Source of the DNA: Metridium senile
Lineage: Eukaryota > Cnidaria > Anthozoa > Actiniaria > Metridiidae
DNA: 64,000 bases
Assembly (NCBI GenBank): GCA_949775045.1
Contig: OX459099.1
Coordinates: 7,220,099 to 7,284,098, forward strand
Reading direction: 5' to 3'
In this document: piece after piece, positions 21,677 to 32,911 of the stretch
How the letters are laid out: every line of letters begins with the position of its first letter
Numbering within the stretch: the stretch's first letter is position 1
Program-made: the position numbers and the translations under genes
The notes under the pieces: generated by a model
Databases searched by the model: none
Told to the model about the DNA's origin: nothing
What the model saw: the letters and a program-made list of their open reading frames with translations, nothing else

Positions 21677-24502
21677 ATCCTTCAGGGAGTTGACACGCAT
21701 TAACGGTTTGGTTAATTATAAATTCATTGTTTTTGGAAGAAAACGTATATGTATATAAACTTATGACTAAATTTCTGTACAGATTAGTTAAACATAAGAA
21801 TTGTTAGGAGCTCGTATTGATAACGATTCTGGAACTGAGTTAGAACTTTTGCAACGTCATATTGATGAACTATATTTTCGATAGTTAACTAAAGTTGCTG
21901 ACGTACTGAATAGGATTGTTTCTCGGATGCAAGCTAACAGGGTGTGCTGCTGTTATGATGATTGACGGTATGCTTTGTTCTGTAAGAAACTGGAATTGTT
22001 TGAAATTGCACAAACTCCACTTGGAGAGAAATGTTTGTTGTTTTTCATGGTCTCAAGCACTAGCTAGTTTTTTTTTTGCGCGGAAAATGTGTTATGCGGT
22101 ATATTGATAATCAAGTATTTGTTTTTTATATTATATATATATACGGTAGCAATTAGAAGATCCATCTTTACAACTCGGCCTTAAATTATTTCCTCTCGGT
22201 AAAGAAAACAATATTCAACCGTTTTTCTTAATTGAACCATTGAGCGTATCATGTATATATCGATAAATTCTAGATTTCATGAGAGTGACTTATTGTAATA
22301 TCTTTAGTCTAAGCAGCACTGGTTGCGTTTATTAAGCCACTTGGCTTAATGTATTAATTTTGTATATATTATGGTATAAATTATATATTTGCACAGGTTT
22401 GAATAAGGGAATTATAATATACTAATGAGATTTTGTTTAAGTGTAGCTCTAGTCTGTATAGACCTATTCAATTAGAGGATAAGGATATGGTAATCATAGG
22501 TTAAGTAGAGTGAGTGAGCGTTCATGGATGGGTGCTTTACATGTGTGGCTTTCCAACGAGCAGTTTGAATTCGAAGTTCACTTCTAAAAGAGTCGGAAGT
22601 ACATAATACATTAGAGTATTTCGTTTCGTGATACTACAAGTATGTTATAGCAATACCAACAATACTAGATAACTGATTTACATACTAGAATCCAGTAGGG
22701 TCAAGACAGTAGAATTGTACAAATAAAATAGGTTATTTAGTTTTTATTACGAAGTAATTTGTACAGATCAAGCAGATCTAACGTGACAATATTCATTTAA
22801 CATTATCGCTTATTTCTTGTTTATTTTAACTAGGTACAGCAATGTTTGTAGGCATATTTGGTTCTCAGTTTTACAACTCCCCCAGGACTGTTTTGTTTAT
22901 AAAATTCGATGGAAGTTTCTCAATATTCATCAACTGGGTGTAAATATATCGATAAATTGTAGAAGCACTGGTTGCGTTTATTATATATATATTTATTATA
23001 TATCGATAAATTGTAGAAGCACTGGTTGCGTTTACTCAGATTCAGAATCATGCATAAGTAGCACTAGTTGCGTTTATTAAGCCACTGGGCTAAATATATT
23101 TATGTTTGTAGGCAAATTTAGAATCAGAATTCAGAATCATATATAAGCAGCACTGGTTGCGTTCATTAAGCCATTGGACTAAATATATTTGTATATATTG
23201 TTATAAGCAGCACTGGTTGCGTTTATTAAGCCACTGGGCTAAATATATTTGTATATGTTGTCATAAGCAGCACTGGTTGCGTTCATTAAGCCACTGGGCT
23301 AAATATATTTGTAAATATTATCTTAATTATATATTCATTGAACATGATTGATTATTTCTTCTTTGTCTTTACAAGGTACTGCAATGTTTGAAGAGCAGAC
23401 GTCCCAGTAGAACGTTATTCTAGAGGGTTCGAGAAGTTTAAGTTATTGGCACTGAGCCTGTTATAGAGAATTGACAGCCTGATAGACAGCCTGATAACCA
23501 GGCTAGCCGATAGATTAACGGTAGCTCTTTATTACAAGTGCTCATTTGACAAGGGTCTGCATGTTCCACCTCAGAAACCGTATATTACTGTATTCGTTGG
23601 CTCATAATGTTTATGGTATTTGTATTTCAAACCCTTGTGATTGCCAGTTAGTTTCAAATAATTAAAAATCTGCCCAACGTCCTCTACATGGCAAAATATG
23701 TGTTAAGAAATAGTCAGTATCCAATTACCGACTATGATCTCCGAGTCAATTCCGGTCTCGCCCAAATTACAAGAAAATGACTGTGAAGTAGTTTTTAAAC
23801 CTGGAAGATACGGTTTACAGGCTAATAGCAATGAACTTGTATTCAGAATTATCGTTTTTTCGTAATCTTGTAGTGATATAGTGGGTGCTTTTCGTGATCA
23901 AGGGATAAGTTAAATTGGATGGTTATTGTTTAACAGTTTGGTTTACATATTTTCAGATCGGGTGGAGCCTCTGAATAATTATCATTAACACCAGCGTTAA
24001 CACCTGCAAAGTAAACGTCATGGAAGATTAAAATTTGAGACTGCTAAAGACTATACTTCAAGATTATATTGATTCACTTCCTCATCTCTTTCTTTATATC
24101 GAAAATAATTGTCAATAAACGAGATGCCAATTCCTATACATATGTGTTCTAGTGTAATGGAATTAAGTTAGAAAATGTTTTATGTTCTAAGATAGAATAT
24201 AAATGTATTTTCTAACGATATGGAATGAATACTAGCGTGCTAGCGCTGTTATGTTAAGGCATTATTGTGTAAATTATACTCTAGGGAGATGTAATTTGTA
24301 TAAATAGGGTTAGTTTGTTTAAGTAGATACTCGAAGGTATCTCTCTGTACACGCACGTTGTGTAACTTGAAATTTTTTTTTTTTTTTTCATTACTTGATC
24401 TTCAATAATTGTCAATAAACGAGATGCCAATTCCTATACATATGTGTTCTAGTGTAATGGAATTAAGTTAGAAAATGTTTTATGTTCTAAGATAGAATAT
24501 AA
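20157..24502 (+). mobile_element. Decayed DIRS/PAT-like retrotransposon with split direct repeats
   Basis: Repeats are arranged A1 (20157-20326), interior, B1 (24104-24202), A2 (24203-24372), 31-base spacer, B2 (24404-24502): the A1-ORF-B1A2-B2 layout of PAT/Ngaro-type YR retroelements. A holds a TATA-like TATAAATAGGG; B holds AATAAA. The flanking 84-bp satellite rejoins perfectly (TTTTAACAA|GTCCAAAG) with no target duplication, as expected for recombinase-mediated integration. Reverse transcriptase remnants: KLRLILDLR near 21010 and TVLPFGLSTGSYNFAKM at about 21062-21115. An RNase H-like YIDNQ ... KENNIQ occurs near 22100-22220. Stops and frameshifts throughout; no tyrosine recombinase recognised. 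A-run at 21639-21674. Confidence 0.7.
22920..23330. repeat. About 58-bp tandem repeats inside the DIRS-like element
   Basis: Repeats of AGCAGCACTGGTTGCGTTTA followed by TTAAGCCACTGGGCTAAATA. A single earlier unit stands near 22310. Internal repeats of this sort account for the short ORFs there. Confidence 0.8.
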
Positions 24503-25075
24503 GTCCAAAGTATATCGTTCAAGTTCTCTGAGTGTTTTGTAAACGGCCAAACACAATTGGATATGATCGATACTAGTGTTTTAACTAGTCCAAAGTATAT
24601 CGTTCAAGCGGTCTGAGCGTTTTGTAAACGGCCAAACACAATTGGATATGATCGATACTAGTGTTTTGACAAGTCCAAAGTATATCGTTTAAGTTCTCTG
24701 AGTGTTTTGTAAACGGCCAAACACAATTGGATATGATCGATACTAGTGTTTTAACAAGTCCAAAGTATATCGTTCAAGTTCTCTGAGTGTTTTGTAAACG
24801 GCCAAACACAATTGGATATGTTTTAACAAGTCCAAAGCATATCGTTCAAGTTGTTTGAGTGTTTTGTAAACGGCCAAACACAATTGGATATGATCGATAC
24901 TAGTGTTTTAACAAGTCCAAAGTATATCGTTCAAGTTCTCTGAGTGTTTTGTAAACGGCCAAACACAATTGGATATGATCGATACTAGTGTTTTAACAAG
25001 TCCAAAGTATATCGTTTAAGTTGTCTGAGTGTTTTGTAAACGGCCAACACAATTGGATATAAGCGGTCTGAGTGT
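24503..25075. repeat. 84-bp minisatellite, right part
   Basis: Six to seven units, same sequence as 19985-20156, some shortened. The last units degrade into AAGCGGTCTGAGTG. Confidence 0.85.
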
Positions 25076-25239
25076 TTTCGTTGATATTAGGAGGGATGTT
25101 TGTAAGTGTTGTAGTACTGGTTTGAGTGTTTAGAGAACGAGGCAAACACTAAATGAATCGTTAATATAACGAGGGTTGTTTGTACGTGAATTGGATATGA
25201 TCGATGTTATTTACGGGTGTAATAAACAGTGTTTTAACT

Positions 25240-25690
25240 AAAAAGTTAGCGCTTTTTCACGAATCGTACGAATCGATAATGAGATACACGACCCGTACGG
25301 GTCGTACCAGTCGTACGACCCGTAATGATGGTGAGGGGTGTTACCTCGAGATTGTAATAACACAGGGTAACCATAAACGACTTTGAGGTAGCGCTTTTTC
25401 ACGAATCGTACGAATCGATAATGAGATGCACGACCCGTACGGGTTGTACGAGTCGTACGACCCGTAATGATGGTGAAGGGTGTTACTTCGAGATTTTAAT
25501 AACACAGGGTAACCATAAATGACTTTGTAGTTGGCAACGTAAGAGATAATGATATGCGCATTCTACGCATAATTAATCTTAAAAGTTACACAGGGTGACC
25601 ACGTAGTATAATACCAATTCTGTGCATATTAATAAGATTTACCAACTGTACGGGTCGTAAGACCAGTTCACGGGTGGAATCAGTTCGTCA
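25240..25690. repeat. Right subterminal array of the KDZ-like element
   Basis: Two inverted units of the CGTACG-rich repeat (CACGACCCGTACGGGTCGTA, AACACAGGGTAACCATAAA) plus the terminal TIR (AATCAGTTCGTCAGTATTGG). They mirror 6830-7300. Confidence 0.8.
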
Positions 25691-26179
25691 GTATTGGACA
25701 TGGATGTAAAATTCAGGCCTGAAGATATTATAATAATAGTTTAACATAAAAAAGCCCGTGAATCTCAGGCTGATGTATTTTTATAAATCTCAGGCTGATG
25801 TTAGTTTAACATAGTACAGCCCGTGAATCTGAGGCTGGGCCTCACTGGGCCTTCTAAAAAGAAAATTAAATAAATCATTTAGAAGTAGGAATAAATTAAA
25901 TAATTAAATATTAATAAAAAGATACCTAAAGATTTGAATAATATATTATATAAGAATTTAAATATAAAATAAAGAATACATAAAATGAAATTTCAGTTAT
26001 TGATGATGCCAGATCATACCAGTGTGCACTGACAGCATTTCCCTTACATAATGTAACGACTAGTAGCTAGCCAAGGCTATTTTGAACTTGATGACTGGAG
26101 CAAAGTGCTAGTTTGTGCAGTGCGCGCGTTTTCTATTTCTCAATTATTCACTGTAAGTTTGAAATGAACTCTTGTCTTA

Positions 26180-26394
26180 CAGTGCAGCTAATTCAACCGG
26201 GGCCACCTCAAGTTTATTAGCCAATCACGTTTGAGCTTAAGAACAAAAGATATCTACTTTGTCTCCTTATCAGCCAATCAAATTATAGGCGCGAATTTAC
26301 TTGACGGATCGTCTATGTCTGGTTCTTTTGTTCTTAAGCTCAAACGTGATTGGCTAATAAACTCGGGGTGGCCCCGGTTGAATTAGCAGCACTG
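26180..26394. mobile_element. TA-target MITE in intron 1 of G2
   Basis: CAGTGCAGCTAATTCAACCG at the left is mirrored by GAATTAGCAGCACTG at the right; TIRs exceed 60 bases. TA flanks both ends (26178-26179 and 26395-26396). Unit 2 shows the empty site (TTCTTAAAAGGATC at about 51147). TA duplication points to Tc1/mariner-type mobilisation. Confidence 0.85.
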
Positions 26395-26450
26395 TAAAAG
26401 GATCAATAATTATATTTTACTCTACTTACATTTCTCTTCGTCTTGTACAG

Positions 26451-26668
26451 TGAGTGCATTGAAGTGTTATTCATGCTCATCTACCAAGGACTGGAGCACA
26501 TGCAATGGTGCTAAAAAAGAAGTGACATGTCCTTCTGGCATGTCGCACTGTTTGAAAGTTGAAGTCACTGCAGAAGCTGATGGTATTAAACAAGCAAGTA
26601 CGTTAAACGTTGCACTAATAATTGTGATACAAACAATATTGCTGAGTGCAAAGGCTATAAGACTACTG
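26451..26668 (+). pseudogene. Ly6-like gene G2, exon 2, frameshifted
   Basis: The acceptor TACAG at 26446-26450 is followed by the usual VSALKCYSCSSTKDWSTC reading, but near 26590 one base is missing relative to G6 (ATTAAACAAG versus GTTAAAACAAG). The shift replaces the expected KYVKRCTNNCD...AEC half with unrelated residues, removing four cysteines. The donor at 26669 (GTGAGT) is kept. With its damaged exon 1 and a 25-kb intron full of transposons, this copy is most likely a pseudogene. A one-base assembly error in the A-run is the alternative. Confidence 0.75.
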
Positions 26669-26739
26669 GTGAGTAGAAGTAATTGAGGAAAAAATTAGCG
26701 GACATATAAATATGTGAAACGTATAAATGATCGGATAGA

Positions 26740-28550
26740 TAAATAAATGATAAACGTATGAATGAATGAATGGATAAATAAATGAATAAACGTATGAATG
26801 AATGGATGGATAAATAAATGAATAAACGTATGAATGAATGGATGGATAAATGAATAAAGGTATGAATGAATGAATGGATAAATAAATGAATAAACGTATG
26901 AATGAATGAATGGATAAATAAATGAATAAACGTATGAATGAATGGTGGATAAATAAATGAATAAACGTATGAATGAATGAATGGATAAATAAATGAATAA
27001 ACGTATGAATGAATGGATGGATAAATAAATGAATAAACGTATGAATGAATGGATGGATAAATAAATGAATAAACGTATCAATGAATGAATGGATAAATAA
27101 ATGAATAAACGCATGAATGAATGAATGGATAAATAAATAAATGAATGAATGGATGAATAAATGAATAAAGGTATGAATGAATGAATGGATAAATAAATGA
27201 ATAAACGTATGAATGAATGAATGGATAAATAAATAAATGAATGAATGGATGAATAAATGAATAAAGGTATGAATGAATGAATGGATAAATAAATGAATAA
27301 ACGCATGAATGAATGGATGGATAAATAAATGAATAAACGTATCAATGAATGAATGGATAAATAAATGAATAAACGTATGAATGAATGGATGGATAAATAA
27401 ATGAATAAACGTATGAATGAATGGATGGATAAATAAATGAATAAACGTATCAATGAATGAATGGATAAATAAATGAATAAACGCATGAATGAATGAATGG
27501 ATAAATAAATAAATGAATGAATGGATGAATAAATGAATAAAGGTATGAATGAATGAATGGATAAATAAATGAATAAACGCATGAATGAATGGATGGATAA
27601 ATAAATGAATAAACGTATCAATGAATGAATGGATAAATAAATGAATAAACGTATGAATGAATGGATGGATAAATAAATGAATAAACGTATGAATGAATGG
27701 ATGGATAAATAAATGAATAAACGTATCAATGAATGAATGGATAAATAAATGAATAAACGCATGAATGAATGAATGGATAAATAAATAAATGAATGAATGG
27801 ATGAATAAATGAATAAAGGTATGAATGAATGAATGGATAAATAAATGAATAAACGTATGAATGAATGAATGGATAAATAAATAAATAAATGAATGAATGG
27901 ATGAATAAATGAATAAAGGTATGAATGAATGAATGGATAAATAAATAAATAAATGAATGAATGGTTAAATAAATGAATAAACGTGTAAATGAATGAATGG
28001 ATAAATAAATGAATAAACGTATGAATGAATGAATGGTTAAATAAATGAATAAACGTATCAATGAATGAATGGATAAATAAATCAATAAACGTATGAATGA
28101 ATGGATGGACAAATAAATTAATAAACGTATGAATGAATGAATGGATAAACGTATGAATGAATGAATGGATAAATTTATTTTATTTATTTAGAGGATTTCA
28201 CCGAGAACAAATACAAACTGTGTACAAACATTGAATACAAAATAGGAAAACAAAAAAACAAAAACAAAAAAAACTACAACTGTAAACGGTGAGGGAACAC
28301 GCTAACGGACTAAATGAATAAACGTATGAGTGAATGGATAAATAAATGAATAAACGTATGAATGAATGGATAAATAAATGAAAAAACGTATGAATGAATG
28401 GATAAATAAATGAATAAACGTATGAATGAATGGATGGATAAATAAATGAATAAACGTATGAATGAATGGATGGATGGATGAATGAATCAACTAATGAATT
28501 AATGGATGGATAAATGAATAAATGAATGGATAAATTAATAAACGTCAACC
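26740..28550. repeat. 32-bp minisatellite expanded in intron 2 of G2
   Basis: More than forty variants of ATGAATGAATGGATAAATAA + ATGAATAAACGT. The period is a multiple of four, so the reverse strand yields a long spurious 'SFIRLFIYLSIH' open frame. A foreign segment sits at about 28168-28315; it looks like a LINE or SINE 3' end on the minus strand (AATAAATAAAATAAAT tail). The matching array in G6 is only about 0.38 kb long. Confidence 0.9.
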
Positions 28551-28784
28551 TCGTTCCCAGGGCCCTCTCTCTTCGCTTTTGGGTGGGGAATGAATGAATA
28601 AGGTATTCATGAATAAATGATGGATTAGATGATTGATGGATGAGGAAATTATTACGAAAGGAGATTACAAAATAATGGATAAATAAATGCACGAATGAAT
28701 GGACTATTTGATAAACGAAAAATTTTCTATTGAATTTTGGAATAATCATATCCATCGAAACTGAACATTCTTTTTTTTTCTAAG

Positions 28785-28921
28785 GTGTCAGTGAATCGTT
28801 TACATGCAATGCCAACTGCTGCAACGGGAATCTCTGTGATGCTGTCTCAGTTCCATTGGTCAGTGGCTTCATCATGATGACATGCGCATTGCTCTCATCT
28901 TTGTTTCATCTTGTGCAGTAA
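28785..28921 (+). CDS. Ly6-like gene G2, last exon (GPI-type tail)
   Basis: The exon after acceptor TCTAAG reads GVSESFTCNANCCNGNLCDA, then a hydrophobic tail PLVSGFIMMTCALLSSLF and stop TAA (28919-28921). The final motif is LCDA instead of LCNA: the Asn that closes the domain is replaced by Asp, although a nearby Ser could still accept GPI. The exon itself is open, but the gene is disabled upstream. Confidence 0.75.
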
Positions 28922-29371
28922 CCGAGCCTTCACGAAGAGGCCTGGCAGCTCTTATTTTTATAAGTAATCATGCATGGTTTAGAGAACTAAAAGAACAATT
29001 TAAACAACTGTTGTTTCTTTTTGCCTGTTTGTGCGCATTTGGAAATATTAACGTGTACTTTGCGCGTGGTTAATATTAGATTATGATAAGTATGATATAC
29101 TTCAAATGTATCGAGAGTGTAAATAGACTCGATTTATTTTCTAACAGTGGTCAGTCCTAATTTCACCGTACCAGCAAGCAACTGATAGAAAAGGTTTTTT
29201 TAATTGTTCTTCTTTTCTATCGCGGTTTAGTAAATGGCAGCTACTTACTGTTAATTGTAATGAAAAATAAAACGAATCGAAAAATGCACATCACTCAGGC
29301 GTTTCGGAATACTCAATTGCGTCAGGCAAACTTTGTGAATATGGTTATGCCCAGAATTTATTTCCGTTCTG

Positions 29372-29383
29372 GATCACGTGATC
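29372..29383. promoter_or_regulatory. GATCACGTGATC palindrome upstream of G3
   Basis: A perfect 12-bp palindrome with an E-box core (CACGTG), 124 bp before the G3 ATG. It lies in a roughly 270-bp 5' block shared with G4, G7 and G8. Such a site would suit bHLH-zip factors (MITF/TFE/USF type); binding is inference. Confidence 0.55.
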
Positions 29384-29506
29384 TTCTGGTTAATCAATTG
29401 TGGGAATTCTCATATCAGCAGGGCAGTATTCATTTGTGGGGTCAACGCAGTGACGTGAGTACTTGGTCTATTAGAAGTGCAGTTAGACTCGTTTAAAGCT
29501 AGAATT

Positions 29507-31442
29507 ATGTTGATGAAGTTCGCAGGGATTTTTGTGATATTAGCCGTGTACCTTAATGGAGGTATGTTTATTTTTTAAGGAGGGCGTAGGGCTTGTTGTT
29601 TTACTTTGTTGTTTTGTGCTGTTGCTTTGGTTGCAAATAATATTTTGTTATTACACAATCGATTCGGTTTTCTTTGTTATTCAAGGCTTTTTTCGCTTAG
29701 TTATCAATTTTTGCTCGATTTTCGTAAAGGAAAGAGTGATGCTGATGAGTATACTGCAGAACATGTAAGAATTTTTCACTCGGGACTCATTTATTGACTT
29801 ATTATATGAAAACCATTTTGTTTAACGAGATAACAAGAGAACACTTGACTCAGGGGGATGGGGAGGGGGCACCAAGAGGTAGGTGATTGGCGCTCCTTTC
29901 AGGGTTGAAATGTTTTCCTGTGCGTACCTTTTAGGATGTTCATTGTATAATATTAGGTCCCTCTAGTTCTATTCTATTCTCCAATACCTTTCCATGCAAG
30001 TCATTTTACATAAAAATGATTCTCACAGCTTCCGCTTTTCTTGTACACGTTGTGACTACTGACCTCCGACCTTAGCGCATGAAAAGAATAACAGGAAGCA
30101 GAAAAAGACGTCGCTGTTGACGGGTTAGCATATATTTGCTACCAATTACTCGTAAGAAATTCGAAATTAATAATCATCGTCACCACCACCATCACCATCA
30201 CCACTACCATCACCACCACCACCACCATCATCATTACCACCACCATCACCACCACCACCACCACCATCATCATTACCATCACCACCACCATCATATCATT
30301 TATCATCACCATTACCATCATCATCATCATTATCATCACCATCATCTCGCCTTTCCTCAGCTGATAAAAGAAGAGGGCTGTTTTGCAGTCCGGGAAAGCG
30401 ATAAGGCACTATAATAATAATCCTTCGAAAGTAATTCTATTTTATTTTTGCGCTGTTACACTAATTGCATGTTAAATTTTGACGTATAAGTCTAAAATCT
30501 ATATTAAGGGTTTAGTGTTTTCACTCTAAGAAAATTATGATTTTCGTTAGAGTTCTTGTTTACATTGGTATTCTTTCTCCCATGCAGTGAGTGCATTAAA
30601 GTGCTACACCTGCCTTTCTACCGAAAGTTGGAGCTCGTGCGATGAAAACAGAAAAGAAGTGACTTGTGATGCTGGAACGGACAAGTACTGTTTGACAGCA
30701 GAAGTCAGCGTAAAAGGTGCTGGTCTTGATGTGAAAAAGTACGGTAAAGTGTGCAGTGAACTTTGTGATAGAGACGCTATTGCTAAGTGTAATAAGAAGA
30801 TGGGGGGTAAGTACACGGCAAATGATGACATAACTCATTTTAGTTTTCCTCGTTCATAGATGTATGTAAAAAAATGAAGTGATATAAATACATAAGTTGA
30901 GTGATATAAATACATAAGTTAAGATTTATTTCTTTAATCAAACTTTTAGTTTATCAAAAATTTCATATTCAATGATTTATCTTATTTTCCTATATCAATA
31001 TATTTATTTATAACTTGAAAGTTAGAGTACAAACACTAAAAGTGTGCAATACTTTGTACTATTTACCACTAAATAGTGTTGATTAAACAATAGAGAACAA
31101 AAGAATTTGCATAATTTAGCAGTATTTAGTGGAATTTATGTTGCACACTTTTAGTATTTGTACTCTAGTAGTGATATCATATTACATGTATTATATTATT
31201 ATAGTAATTATAGTTATTATTTATCTATTATCTATAAAGTCCTATTGATCTATTATTGTAAATAGGTTTATATAAATGATAAATTATTATTATTAAAGGT
31301 GTGTTGATAGATATATGGATGTGTGAATGATTATTCCCAATATATTCAAAGATTAATAAATCTCTATTTAGGTGTTACCTCCAAATGCAAGATGGACTGC
31401 TGTACCGAAGACTTGTGTAATGCTGGCTCAGTGTTGATTTGA
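29507..31442 (+). CDS. Ly6/uPAR-like gene G3, secreted form
   Basis: Exons 29507-29561, 30588-30806 and 31372-31442; both introns are phase 1. The 114-residue product has a signal peptide (MLMKFAGIFVILAVYLN), then LKCYTCLSTESWSSC, VTC, YCL, VCSELCD, KCNKKMG, SKCKMDCCTEDLCNAGSVLI and TGA. Twelve cysteines are present: the ten of a standard LU domain plus one extra pair in the third loop. Unlike G1, G2 and G5 the protein stops right after NAGS, so there is no GPI tail and it should be secreted. The sequence after the stop still resembles the tail codons (ATGACATGCGCATTGCTC), so the tail was lost by mutation. Intron 1 holds a (CAY)n run. Intron 2 holds a MITE at 31025-31165. Confidence 0.85.
30178..30350. 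repeat. (CAC/CAT)n microsatellite in intron 1 of G3
   Basis: Trinucleotide run of CAC, CAT and TAC that would encode poly-His. It is intronic and conserved in G7 (53448-53638), so it predates the duplication. Confidence 0.9.
31025..31165. mobile_element. 141-bp TA-target MITE in intron 2 of G3
   Basis: TIR GAGTACAAACACTAAAAGTG and its inverse, flanked by TA on both sides. G7 lacks it (AAAGTTAGTAGTGATATC at 54288 onward). A second copy of the same length lies at 60078-60218. Confidence 0.85.
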
Positions 31443-31645
31443 CATCACAATGACATGCGCATTGCTCTTAGCTTGGTTTCAGTAACCACGAAGAGGCCTG
31501 GCAGCGTGTGCTTGCTTCAGTAGTATTTCAAATAATTAGTAATAAAATGGTACTTTAAACAATTTCTGTTTCTTTTTGTTTTTAATTATCTTCATTTTTT
31601 TTGTAATATTCTTTGCTGAGACCAAGAAAGATTTTCCATCCATTA

Positions 31646-31837
31646 ATAAATATTCTTGATGTTTTATAAGCAAAAATGCTTATACAATCTTTCACGTACT
31701 TAACAATTTTAACTGTAAACTCAGTGACAACTAGTTTCGTTTATTAACTTCTTCAGTTCACTTTTTACTAAGTTAAGTACGTGAAAGATTGTATGGTAAT
31801 AAGCATTTTTGCTTATAAAACATCAAGAATATTAATA
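31646..31837. mobile_element. Foldback MITE downstream of G3
   Basis: Arms of about 60 bases contain TTCTTGATGTTTTATAAGCA and its inverse. It is shared with unit 2 (about 54778-54970), so it predates the duplication. Confidence 0.8.
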
Positions 31838-32911
31838 TCTTAAAATTGTTTGTTAGCTAGAAAAGCATAAAAATTCATTAAATTATTTCTGCATCAGAGC
31901 GCAAACACTATTTCCATGAACAAAAATCAAACTCAGGTTACTAGCATGATAGCTCACGTGGAGGCTCACGTGGAGAGAGGGAGGGGATGGGAGGATAAAG
32001 GAAAGGGAAGAAGGGAGAGCATGTAGACAAATCCCTTTTTGACTCTACACCCCCTAGTAAACACTAGTCGTTCTGGTATCCAACAATGTCAATAAACATC
32101 AAAATTTCTTTATCAATCAATCGGGTGAAAGTTGAAATTTGATAGAGCCAACGAGCGTAACAGTTTGTAAGTACAAGAGAATATCGTTTAGAACAAGATC
32201 GAACTCTAAATATTACTTAATCAGTACATCTAAAGAAAATAAAGCTCTCCCGTCCTCCTTCTTCCCTTTAACCTCCCCTCCCCCTCTCTCCTTAATCCCC
32301 TCCTCAAGAGCTACAAGAGTGATAATGACTAAATAGTCACTATATATAAACCATTAAGGCCGTTTTCATTAACCCGTAAAACACACCGTTAGTGTATTGT
32401 GTTCTTGTGTTGGTATATGACCATCACACTGACTAATAGGTGAGCGTAGTGGTTTTCAAGTGATGTTAACTGTGATGCTAATTTGCCAACCATTTTCACA
32501 ATAGGTTTTTAAATTTTCTTTGTTCTAACAACAATGGTTGGTTGGCAAAACCGTAACAAAATACGTCACTGTACGTCCACCTATACACTTTGTTTCATGG
32601 GTTTATTAGAACAGCTATAGTTGGTAACTATATATTTAGTTTGTTTTTGATATCAGTAGTTTTAGTGTTCATGCTCAAGACATGTGTAAGGCCTATAAAA
32701 TGTACTTTTAACATTGTTTCACCTAAATCCACCATACCGGCAAGATATAGAAAACGATTCTATCGCGGTTTCAATGGGAGACACGTATTGTTAAAGGCAA
32801 ACAAAAATGAAATGATCTGAAAAAAGCACATCACTCCGGCGTTTCGGAATAACCAATTGCGTCAGACAAACTTTGTCAATAAGGTTATGTTCAGAATTTA
32901 TTTCCGTTCTG

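Larger units (their letters stand above)
6822..25706. mobile_element. 18.9-kb KDZ-like DNA transposon with 8-bp TSD
   Basis: Left end GAGGGTTGTCCAATACTGAC and right end (rc) CATCCATGTCCAATACTGAC form inverted termini that continue with recognisable similarity for over 100 bases (GACGAACTGATT, CGTGAAC, GACCCGTACAGTTGGT). TAAAATTC flanks both sides (6814-6821 and 25707-25714). Zisupton-type elements are known to make 8-bp duplications. Just inside the ends are long arrays rich in CGTACG palindromes: about 7190-7950 on the left and inverted at 25240-25660 on the right. The transposase-like gene is at 15176-19545. The length includes a 2,939-bp tandem duplication and two nested elements; without them it would be roughly 8-9 kb. 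Confidence 0.7.
3400..25835. mobile_element. Outer nested element ('X') absent from unit 2
   Basis: Unit 1 and unit 2 align up to CACCAGTTT (about 3392) and again from CACTGGGCCTTCTAAAAAG (about 25836); everything between is missing from unit 2. The block begins with GCCTGAGATTCAC-type repeats and ends with the inverse GTGAATCTCAGGC, so it looks like one TIR-bounded element of roughly 3.5 kb that was later enlarged by the 18.9-kb KDZ-like element inserted at 6822. Exact ends are uncertain by tens of bases. Bases 4560-6520 carry no recognisable gene, only AT-rich sequence and one GGGCTACCTGTGGT motif at 5445. Confidence 0.6.

Noticed and set aside
20157..24502. Ordinary LTR retrotransposon
   Set aside because: The direct repeats occur in B-A-B order at the right end with only A at the left, and there is no target-site duplication; this fits split-repeat YR retroelements better.
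26695..28112. Long minus-strand open frames rich in Phe/Ile/His/Ser (up to 355 residues)
   Set aside because: They are by-products of a 32-bp minisatellite of ATGA/ATAA units inside an intron; no start context, no domain, and the unit-2 array is much shorter.
29260..29496. 78-residue ORF conserved in both units (52516-52752)
   Set aside because: It overlaps the promoter block shared by G3, G4, G7 and G8; in G4/G8 the same DNA has stops, so conservation reflects regulatory or duplicated sequence.
30136..30414. Poly-His open frame
   Set aside because: A (CAY)n microsatellite inside intron 1 of G3; the copy in G7 differs in length and breaks the frame.
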